NCBI RefSeq assembly: GCF_003325475.1
Contig: NZ_CP029495.1
Location: forward strand, 2,108,001-2,172,000
DNA from: Chromobacterium phragmitis
GTDB lineage: Bacteria; Pseudomonadota; Gammaproteobacteria; Burkholderiales; Chromobacteriaceae
Direction: 5' to 3'
Length of the DNA stretch: 64,000 nucleotides
Positions 58,741 through 64,000 of this stretch are shown piece after piece. The notes under the pieces were generated by a model. It ran no database searches, was not told where the DNA came from, and was given only the letters and a program-made list of their open reading frames with translations. Position 1 is the stretch's first letter. Every line of letters begins with the position of its first letter. Both the position numbers and the translations under genes were made by a program.

Positions 58741-59535
58741 ATGGCGTGGCGATGCGCGGCGGCGGCGCTGGCGACGGGACTGGGCCTGGCGGCCCAGGCG
58801 CAGGCCTTTCACTGTCCCGATCACCCCATCCGTCTCGCGTTTTACCCGATAGGCCTGTTCTACGCCGACCGCAACGGCCTGGACTGGGATGTGGCCGAGG
58901 AATTGCGCCGCCGCAGCGGCTGCCGCTTCGAATACGCGGTGATGCCGCGGGCCCGCATTTGGCGCGAGCTGGAGGCCGGCAGGCTGGACATCACGCTGTC
59001 GGCGATTTCCACGCCGGAGCGCGAGCGCATTTACTGGTTTCTCAATTACATCCAGCTCAAGCAATACGTGTTGTTGTCGCCCAAGCTGCCGGCGGGCATC
59101 GATTCGATGGAGAGCTTCATCCTGACCGGCGCGCCCTGGCGTTGGGCGATTGTCCGCAGCTACAGCACCAGCGAGTATTACGATCCGCTGGTGGCCAAGC
59201 TGGCGGGCATGGGACGCTTGGTGGAAGTGCCGTCCGAAGATTTCCTGTATCGCCTGCTGGCGCAGAACCGGGTGGCCGGCATATTCTCCACGCCCATGGT
59301 CTACCGCGAGAAACTGCGCGAGTTCAATCTGGACGACCGCGTGCGGGTGGCCGACTGGGATCAGGTTTCCAGGCCCAGTCCGCGCGGCATTGTATTCACC
59401 AAGCAGACATTTCCGGAACCGGACATCCGTCAGTGGCAGGCGCTGGTGGAGAAGATGAACCGGGACGGCACCATGCGCAAGCTGATCGGTCGCTACATGA
59501 ATCCGGCGGAGACGGAAACGGCGCTATGGCGTTGA
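58741..59535 (+). CDS. Periplasmic solute-binding protein, SBP_bac_3-like
   Basis: A 264-residue exported protein with a signal peptide (MAWRCAAAALATGLGLAAQAQAF). The mature part fits the family-3 amino-acid-binding type: RLAFYPIGLFYADRNGLDWDVAEELRRRSGCRFEYAVMPRARIWRELEAGRLDITLSAISTPERERIYWF. No permease or ATPase gene is beside it, so it may serve as an orphan sensor rather than a transporter part. Ligand unknown. Confidence 0.82.
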   Translation: MAWRCAAAALATGLGLAAQAQAFHCPDHPIRLAFYPIGLFYADRNGLDWDVAEELRRRSGCRFEYAVMPRARIWRELEAGRLDITLSAISTPERERIYWFLNYIQLKQYVLLSPKLPAGIDSMESFILTGAPWRWAIVRSYSTSEYYDPLVAKLAGMGRLVEVPSEDFLYRLLAQNRVAGIFSTPMVYREKLREFNLDDRVRVADWDQVSRPSPRGIVFTKQTFPEPDIRQWQALVEKMNRDGTMRKLIGRYMNPAETETALWR

Positions 59536-59543
59536 GGCGAGGC

Positions 59544-59569
59544 AAAAAAACGCCCGCCTCGCGGCGGGC
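59544..59569 (-). terminator. Rho-independent terminator of the BON-domain gene
   Basis: On the minus strand a 7-bp stem (GCCCGCC / GGCGGGC) with a 4-nt loop is followed by GTTTTTTT. It lies about 70 bp after the BON gene stop. The same hairpin is downstream of the plus-strand binding-protein gene but has no T-run in that direction. Confidence 0.85.
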
Positions 59570-59638
59570 CAAACAGATGCGGGACGGTTGCCGTCGGATG
59601 AACGGCGGCACGGGCTCGCGCGGAGCCCGTCGGCGGGT

Positions 59639-59986
59639 TTAGCCCGCGGGCAGCAGGTTGACCTGGCTGCGCACGCTCTTGACGCCCGGCACGCGGGACA
59701 CCTCCTCGGCGATGCGGGCGACCGCGTCCTGGCTGGGCGCGGTGCCGCTCAGCACCACGTCGCCGTTGTTGACCTGGGCTTCGATCTTGGCACCCAGCTG
59801 GCCGGCGGCCTTGGCCACCACGTCGTTGATCTGGCGGCCGAGCGCGGCGTCGGCGGCGCTGGCGGCCGCGTGCTTTTGCGCGGCGGCCTCTTGGGCCGGG
59901 GCGCTGGCGGGCTGCGATTGTTCGGCGAAGCTGGCGCCGGCGTACAGGGCGGGGATCAGGCTGGCGAGGATCAGGGCTTTGCGCAT
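59639..59986 (-). CDS. BON-domain periplasmic protein (OsmY-like)
   Basis: A 115-residue protein with a signal peptide (MRKALILASLIPALYAGASFA), a short Ala/Gln-rich linker, and one BON domain (LGAKIEAQVNNGDVVLSGTAPSQDAVARIAEEVSRVPGVKSVRSQVNLL). BON proteins bind phospholipid and protect the envelope under osmotic or other stress. AAGGAG lies ten bases before ATG 59986. It has an unusually clear sigma-54 promoter and an upstream GlrR-type site. Confidence 0.9.
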   Translation of the reverse strand: MRKALILASLIPALYAGASFAEQSQPASAPAQEAAAQKHAAASAADAALGRQINDVVAKAAGQLGAKIEAQVNNGDVVLSGTAPSQDAVARIAEEVSRVPGVKSVRSQVNLLPAG

Positions 59987-60084
59987 GGTTGGAATCTCCT
60001 TGAGGGGGTGAGGCGGTAACGGTTGCCGCCGAGCCGGACGGGGTCCGGCGGAATCGGCGCTCAACCGCGCTTGTCCCCCATAAC

Positions 60085-60099
60085 GCAAACGGCGTGCCA
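60085..60099 (-). promoter_or_regulatory. Sigma-54 promoter of the BON-domain gene
   Basis: On the minus strand TGGCACGCCGTTTGC matches the sigma-54 consensus TGGCACG-N4-TTGC at every fixed position (-24 GG at 60098-60097, -12 GC at 60086-60085). Transcription would start near 60073, giving a leader of about 87 nt to the BON ATG. Confidence 0.85.
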
Positions 60100-60173
60100 G
60101 GTTTGATTTATCGTTACATATCAACATGTTGCCTGTTTTTGGCCCTGGGGGAGGGCCTGAGCGGGCGACGATC

Positions 60174-60191
60174 TGTCGCCTGTCGGCGACA
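60174..60191 (-). promoter_or_regulatory. GlrR-type upstream activator site
   Basis: TGTCGCCTGTCGGCGACA is a 7-bp inverted repeat (TGTCGCC / GGCGACA) around TGTC and matches the TGTC-N10-GACA site described for GlrR (YfhA) in enterobacteria. It lies 75 bp upstream of the -24 element, the usual range for an enhancer of sigma-54 promoters. A further GGCGAC...TGTCGCC pairing starts at 60164, hinting at overlapping half-sites. Confidence 0.78.
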
Positions 60192-60269
60192 GCCAGGCAG
60201 GTTATTCCTGAAAATGCCTTTCAGATCAATGCGATGCGCTTGTCTCCATTCGGCGACGCCGCGCCGCGT

Positions 60270-61610
60270 TCAGGCATCCTTGAAGGCGGCGGCGTTCAAT
60301 TCGTGCTTTTGCAGCAGACGATAGAACTCGGTGCGATTGCGGTCGGCCAGGCGGGCGGCGTCGCTGACATTGCCGCCGGTCAGCCGCAGCAGGCGCTCCA
60401 GGTAGCCGCGCTCGAATTCGCGCCTGGCTTCCGCCAGCGTCGGGATGGAGCGGGCTTCGCCGGCCACCGCCTTTTCCACTTGGGCCAGGGTCAGCAGCGG
60501 TCCGGCCGCCAGCACGCAGCATTGTTCCACCACATTGGCCAGCTGGCGGATGTTGCCGGGCCAGCGCGCGGAAGCGAGATAGGCCAGCGCGTCCGGGGCG
60601 AAGCCGGCTACCGCCTTGCCGTAGCGCGCCGCCACCTGCAGCAGGAAGTGCTGGGCCAGCAGCGGGATGTCTTCGCGCCGCTCCGCCAGCGGCGGCAGCG
60701 TCAGCGTCACCACCTTGAGCCGATAGTAAAGGTCCTCGCGGAACTGGCCGTCTGCGATGCGGGCGGGCAGGTCGCGGTGGGTGGCCGACAGCAGGCGGAT
60801 GTCCACCGGCACCGGCTGGCTGGCGCCCACCGGCCGGATCTCGCGATCCTGCAGCGCGCGCAGCAGCTTCACCTGCAGCGGCAGCGGCATGTCGCCGATC
60901 TCGTCCAGGAACAGCGTGCCGCCGTCGGCCTGGCGGATCAGGCCGTCTCGGCGGGCGGCGGCGCCGGTGAACGCGCCTTTTTCGTGGCCGAATAATTCGC
61001 TTTCCAGCAGGTTTTCCGGGATCGCGCCGCAGTTGACGGCGATGAAGGGCTTGCCGGCGCGGCGGCTGGCCTGGTGGATGGCGCGGGCCAGCACTTCCTT
61101 GCCGCTGCCGCTCTCGCCCTGCAGCAGCACGCTGGCGTCGGTGGCGGCTACCATCCGGGCCTCGCTCAACAGCTGTTCCATCGCCGGTCCGCGGCTGACG
61201 ATGCCGGCGCGCCAATCCTCTTCGGCCTCGCGGCCGCCGGCGGACAGCGCCAGGCCCTGCGCCACCTTGTCCAGCAGCAGCTGGCCGTCGAACGGTTTTT
61301 CCAGGTAGCAGAACACGCCGCGGCTGACCGCCTCCACCGCGTCGGGCACGGTGCCGTGGGCGGTGAACAGGATGACCGGCAGCGTGGGGTAGCGGCGGCG
61401 GGCGGTTTCGAACAGTTGCAGGCCATCCATGCCGGGCAGCCGCCAGTCGGTGAGCAGCAGGTCGGCGCGGCGCGCGGCCAGCGCGGTCAGCGCGGCCTCG
61501 GCATCGGGCAGCGCTTCCACTTCGTGGCCGGCGGCTTCCAGCCGCAGGCGGACCAGACACAGCAGGTCGGGATCGTCGTCGACCAGGACGACGCGGGCGG
61601 GGGCGGTCAT
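60270..61610 (-). CDS. glrR: GlrR/QseF-like sigma-54 response regulator
   Basis: A 446-residue NtrC-family regulator: receiver domain with Asp55 (LLLTDWRLPG) and KPF; a complete AAA+ domain with Walker A GESGSGKE, GAFTGA (in FGHEKGAFTGAAARRDG), Walker B GGTLFLDEIGDM and the arginine-finger region; and a C-terminal Fis-type helix (NVSDAARLADRNRTEFYRLLQKH). It is thus a true sigma-54 activator, unlike the NtrX earlier in the window. Coupled by a 4-bp overlap to the preceding lipoprotein gene. Confidence 0.93.
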   Translation of the reverse strand: MTAPARVVLVDDDPDLLCLVRLRLEAAGHEVEALPDAEAALTALAARRADLLLTDWRLPGMDGLQLFETARRRYPTLPVILFTAHGTVPDAVEAVSRGVFCYLEKPFDGQLLLDKVAQGLALSAGGREAEEDWRAGIVSRGPAMEQLLSEARMVAATDASVLLQGESGSGKEVLARAIHQASRRAGKPFIAVNCGAIPENLLESELFGHEKGAFTGAAARRDGLIRQADGGTLFLDEIGDMPLPLQVKLLRALQDREIRPVGASQPVPVDIRLLSATHRDLPARIADGQFREDLYYRLKVVTLTLPPLAERREDIPLLAQHFLLQVAARYGKAVAGFAPDALAYLASARWPGNIRQLANVVEQCCVLAAGPLLTLAQVEKAVAGEARSIPTLAEARREFERGYLERLLRLTGGNVSDAARLADRNRTEFYRLLQKHELNAAAFKDA

Positions 61611-62098
61611 CGCTTGCTTCCTCCATTCAGCCCATTGGGCTTGGGCAGGTCCAGCTCCAGCCGGCGCAGCGCGTCAAGCTTGGCGGCCTGATCGTCTATC
61701 CGCTTTTGCTGATCGCGCAGCTGCTGTTGCAGCCTGTCGTTCTGTTCCTGCTGCCGCAGCAGGGCCTGAGCTTGCTGCCGCTGCTGGCGGGCCAGCGCGG
61801 CGCTGGCTGGCGACAGGCTCTTGTCGGCCAGCAGCTTGTCCAGGTCGCCGGAGAGACGGGCGGGATCGGCGCGGCTGGCGCGCAGCACGCGCAGCAGCCG
61901 GTAGCCGTCGCAGGCCTCGTAGCCTTGCCAACGTTGGCGCAACGCGTCTTCCGGCGCATCCAGCGAGATCAGCAGCGCGTCGCCGCCCGGGCAATAGCGT
62001 ATCGGCGCGGCGGCGGGCCGTCCTGGCGCGGCGCAGGCGGCCAACAGCGGCAGGGCCAGCAGCGGCAGCCAGCGGCGTGGGATCAGGAGGGGATTCAT
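61607..62098 (-). CDS. QseG-like outer-membrane lipoprotein
   Basis: A 163-residue lipoprotein with the lipobox LLALPLLAAC, then a disulfide-capable region (YCPGGD...YEACDGY) and a long coiled coil (ALARQQRQQAQALLRQQEQNDRLQQQLRDQQKRIDDQAAKLDALRRL). Its place between the kinase and the regulator is that of QseG (YfhG), which in E. coli is needed for activating the GlrK/QseE kinase. Overlaps both neighbours by 4 bp (ATGA). Confidence 0.82.
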   Translation of the reverse strand: MNPLLIPRRWLPLLALPLLAACAAPGRPAAAPIRYCPGGDALLISLDAPEDALRQRWQGYEACDGYRLLRVLRASRADPARLSGDLDKLLADKSLSPASAALARQQRQQAQALLRQQEQNDRLQQQLRDQQKRIDDQAAKLDALRRLELDLPKPNGLNGGSKR

Positions 62099-63498
62099 GT
62101 TGACTCCGGTTCAGGCCAGTGGAGGCGGAAGCGCGCGCCGGGGCCGTCGGCCAGCAGGCTCAGGTCGCCGCCCATCAGCTGCGCGTAGCCGCGCGCCATG
62201 GTCAGGCCGAGGCCGCTGCCGGGGCGTTCGCCGTCGGGCGCGGGGCCGCTCCAGAAAGGTTCGAAAATCTTGTCGCGCAGCGCGCCGGGCACGCCTGGGC
62301 CCTGGTCCGCCACTTCCAGCCAGGCCTGGCCGCGGGCGCGGCCGCAGCGTAGCGTCAGCCGCCCGCCAGCGGGGCTGTGGCGGATGGCGTTGAGCAGCAG
62401 GTTGTCGACGATGGTTTCCACCTTGGAGGCGTCGCCGCGAACCTGGCTGGCCACGCTGTCCAGTTCGATCGTCAGCCGCTTGGCCTGCCATAGCGGCTGG
62501 CAACTGGCCAGCCTCGACTCCAGCAGGCTGGATAATGAGAACGACGACAGGTGCAGCTCGGAGGACAGCCAGGGGCCGGCGTCCTGTTTCAGCAGCGCTT
62601 CCACCCGCTGGCGCAGCGTCAGCGCGTTGTTGCCCAAGATGCCGACGATGCGGCTTTGTTGGGCATTGAGCGGGCCGGCCACCTGCTCGCGCAGCAGCGC
62701 GGCGGCCTCGTGTATCGACGCCAGCGGCGTTTTCAACTCATGCGACACCTGGCGGAAGAAACGGGTTTTCTGTTGCTCCAGCTCCACCAGGCGCAGGTCC
62801 AGCTGCGCCAGCTCCCGGCTCAGGCGCTGCAGGTCGGCGGGGCCGGACTGGCGCCATTCCAGCTGGCGGGCGCCGCCGGCCAGCCGGGCGATGCGGCGCT
62901 GCAGGCCGCGCAGCGGCGCGTGGATCAGCAGGGTGAAGAGCAAGGCCAGCAACACGGCGGCGGCCAGCGCCAGCCAGGCCAGGCGGTTGGCTTGCTGCCG
63001 CATCCGCTCGATGTCGCCGCGCCAGCTGGCCTGCCGCGTTTCGCCGGCGGCGGCCAGCGCCTGCTGCTGCCGTTCCAGCCGCTGGTTGAGCTCGCGGAAC
63101 AGCGCGTCGCGCTGCCGGCGCTGGACGGCGGGAAGGGCGGGCAAGCGGGAGGCGAGATCGAGGATGGCGTCGATGTCGGGCAGCGCTTCCGCCGGCGCGT
63201 CCAGCCGCAGTGTTTGCTGCGCGCGCAGCAGTTCGCCGCGGGCCTGGCTGGCTGTCTGGGCCAGTTTGCGGTCGCGCAGGATCAGCGCCTGGCGGCTGGC
63301 CCGCTCGAACTGCACCGCCTGTTCTTGCGACAGCCTGGCGATCTCCTGCCAGCGCTGGCCTTGCCGCTGGTGGCGCTGGGCGCTGTCGGCGGCCAGGCCC
63401 AACGCATGGCGCAGCTGCATCAGCGCGGCGGCGGGAATCAGCGCCACGCCGAGGAAACCGGCCAGCAGCAGGGAGCGGAAGGAAAGGAAACGGAGCAT
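62095..63498 (-). CDS. glrK: GlrK/QseE-like sensor histidine kinase
   Basis: A 467-residue sensor: N-terminal membrane helix (SLLLAGFLGVALIPAAAL), a helical periplasmic domain (about 30-170), a second helix (AWLALAAAVLLALLFTLLI), a HAMP segment, the phosphoacceptor VSHELKTPLASIHEAA, and the ATPase domain (VDNLLLNAIRHSPAGG, DQGPGVP, GSGLGLTMARGYAQLMGG). Order kinase-lipoprotein-regulator identifies it as GlrK/QseE-type. A terminator lies between it and ribE. Confidence 0.92.
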   Translation of the reverse strand: MLRFLSFRSLLLAGFLGVALIPAAALMQLRHALGLAADSAQRHQRQGQRWQEIARLSQEQAVQFERASRQALILRDRKLAQTASQARGELLRAQQTLRLDAPAEALPDIDAILDLASRLPALPAVQRRQRDALFRELNQRLERQQQALAAAGETRQASWRGDIERMRQQANRLAWLALAAAVLLALLFTLLIHAPLRGLQRRIARLAGGARQLEWRQSGPADLQRLSRELAQLDLRLVELEQQKTRFFRQVSHELKTPLASIHEAAALLREQVAGPLNAQQSRIVGILGNNALTLRQRVEALLKQDAGPWLSSELHLSSFSLSSLLESRLASCQPLWQAKRLTIELDSVASQVRGDASKVETIVDNLLLNAIRHSPAGGRLTLRCGRARGQAWLEVADQGPGVPGALRDKIFEPFWSGPAPDGERPGSGLGLTMARGYAQLMGGDLSLLADGPGARFRLHWPEPEST

Positions 63499-63513
63499 GG
63501 CGTTGGGCGTTGA

Positions 63514-63543
63514 AGAAAACAGGGGCGCGGATGCGCCCCTGTT
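63514..63543 (-). terminator. Rho-independent terminator of ribE
   Basis: On the minus strand a perfect 11-bp stem (AACAGGGGCGC / GCGCCCCTGTT) with a 4-nt loop is followed by TTCTTC. It lies between ribE and glrK, 35 bp after the ribE stop. Confidence 0.82.
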
Positions 63544-63577
63544 CTGCAGACAGGCCGGCAGCCGATTGGTTCGCCGC

Positions 63578-64000
63578 TTAATGGGCGGCCAGCGCCGGAC
63601 GGCGCGGGGAGGCGCGCAGCAGCGCGGGCGCCAGCTCGTCCAGCTTCGGCGCCAGCAGCGGCATCAGCGCGGCCAGCTTGTCTTCCAGCGCCTCGCGCAT
63701 GGTGTCGACCAGCACCTGGGTCTCGCGCTCGATCTCCAGATTGAGCCGGCTGCCGGGGGGCTTGGCGGCCAGCGCGGTGGCGCGGCGGGTTTCCGGGATC
63801 AGCCACACCTCGATCCAGCCGGCCTGCTTGTCGATGTCGGCGATGGTCAGGCTGACGCCGTTGAGCGCTACATAGCCTTTGGCGAACAGGTAGCGCAGCG
63901 CGCCGGAGGGCACCGTCAGCCGCAGGCACAGGTTGTCGCTGTATTCGCGCGTTTGCTCGATCACCGCCTGGTAATCGACGTGGCCGGACAGCGAATGGCC
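63578..64000 (-). CDS. ribE: Riboflavin synthase, C-terminal part (cut by window edge)
   Basis: The C-terminal 140 residues of riboflavin synthase alpha chain, which joins two lumazines to make riboflavin. Visible: SLSGHVDYQAVIEQTREYSDNLCLRLTVPSGALRYLFAKGYVALNGVSLTIADIDKQAGWIEVWLIPETRRATALA, the second lumazine-binding repeat with its GHVD and NGVSLT motifs. The usual length is about 200 residues; the first repeat lies beyond the edge. The final stretch (LVDTMREALEDKLAALMPLLAPKLDELAPAL) is helical. Confidence 0.9.
   Translation of the reverse strand, partial: GHSLSGHVDYQAVIEQTREYSDNLCLRLTVPSGALRYLFAKGYVALNGVSLTIADIDKQAGWIEVWLIPETRRATALAAKPPGSRLNLEIERETQVLVDTMREALEDKLAALMPLLAPKLDELAPALLRASPRRPALAAH

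Noticed and set aside
59610..59630. Hairpin ACGGGCTC / GAGCCCGT as terminator of the BON gene
   Set aside because: It has a stable stem but no T-tract in either direction; the hairpin at 59544-59569 with seven T is the better terminator.

Overview
The window reads as one continuous stretch of a GC-rich (roughly 65% by eye) beta-proteobacterial chromosome. Gene families and gene order fit the Neisseriales, most likely a Chromobacterium-like organism: smg-dprA-LysM facing def-fmt-htpX-rsmB-DUF4390-ntrYX, lptD-surA-pdxA facing amgK-murU-ruvC, an ATP-grasp GshA next to gshB, and a secreted chitinase. The genus is an inference from memory, not from a search. There is no rRNA, CRISPR array, transposase or prophage. 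Both edges cut genes: a secreted protein on the left and riboflavin synthase on the right.

Layout. 0-5 kb: PfkB kinase, glutathione synthesis (gshA-gshB), dgkA and two small membrane proteins. 5-10 kb (minus): topA, smg, dprA and a LysM protein. 10-18 kb (plus): def, fmt, htpX, rsmB, DUF4390 and an NtrY/NtrX pair whose NtrX has lost the ATPase and sigma-54 contact motifs. 18-23 kb: a MoeB/ThiF-like enzyme, a small gene between two inverted REP-like hairpins, a four-gene minus operon (tonB-like, unknown, thioesterase, tlpA-like), dps, yggU, fxsA and cutA. 23.2-23.8 kb: five tRNA-Lys genes with alternating TTT and CTT anticodons, a strong promoter and a terminator. 23.9-30.1 kb: a heme-uptake and signalling locus (FecI sigma, FecR, STN-type TonB-dependent receptor, heme oxygenase, and an unusual DUF454-TonB fusion) with Fur-box-like sites. 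30-44 kb: housekeeping and accessory genes (pyrE, xthA, sseA, MCP, HIT, CorC/HlyC family, His/Lys-rich protein, chitinase, isochorismatase-like, D-hydroxyacid dehydrogenase, diguanylate cyclase, MerR regulator). 44-53 kb (minus): a giant FAD/Fe-S dehydrogenase, pdxA, surA, lptD. 53-58.7 kb: amgK-murU-ruvC-ruvA, broken twice by accessory DNA: a palindrome-rich AT-rich insert with an orphan gene between amgK and murU, and a predicted C58 (YopT-like) cysteine protease plus a secreted trypsin-like protease between ruvC and ruvA. 58.7-64 kb: a periplasmic binding protein, a BON-domain protein, a GlrK-lipoprotein-GlrR (QseE-QseG-QseF type) operon, and ribE.

The most coherent new reading is regulatory. 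The BON gene has a near-perfect sigma-54 promoter, and about 75 bp upstream of it lies a TGTC-N10-GACA site matching the known GlrR target, right beside the GlrR operon. Other points deserving attention are the DUF454-TonB fusion in the heme locus, the degenerate NtrX, the C58 protease candidate, and the nested 109-nt palindrome that splits the cell-wall recycling genes.
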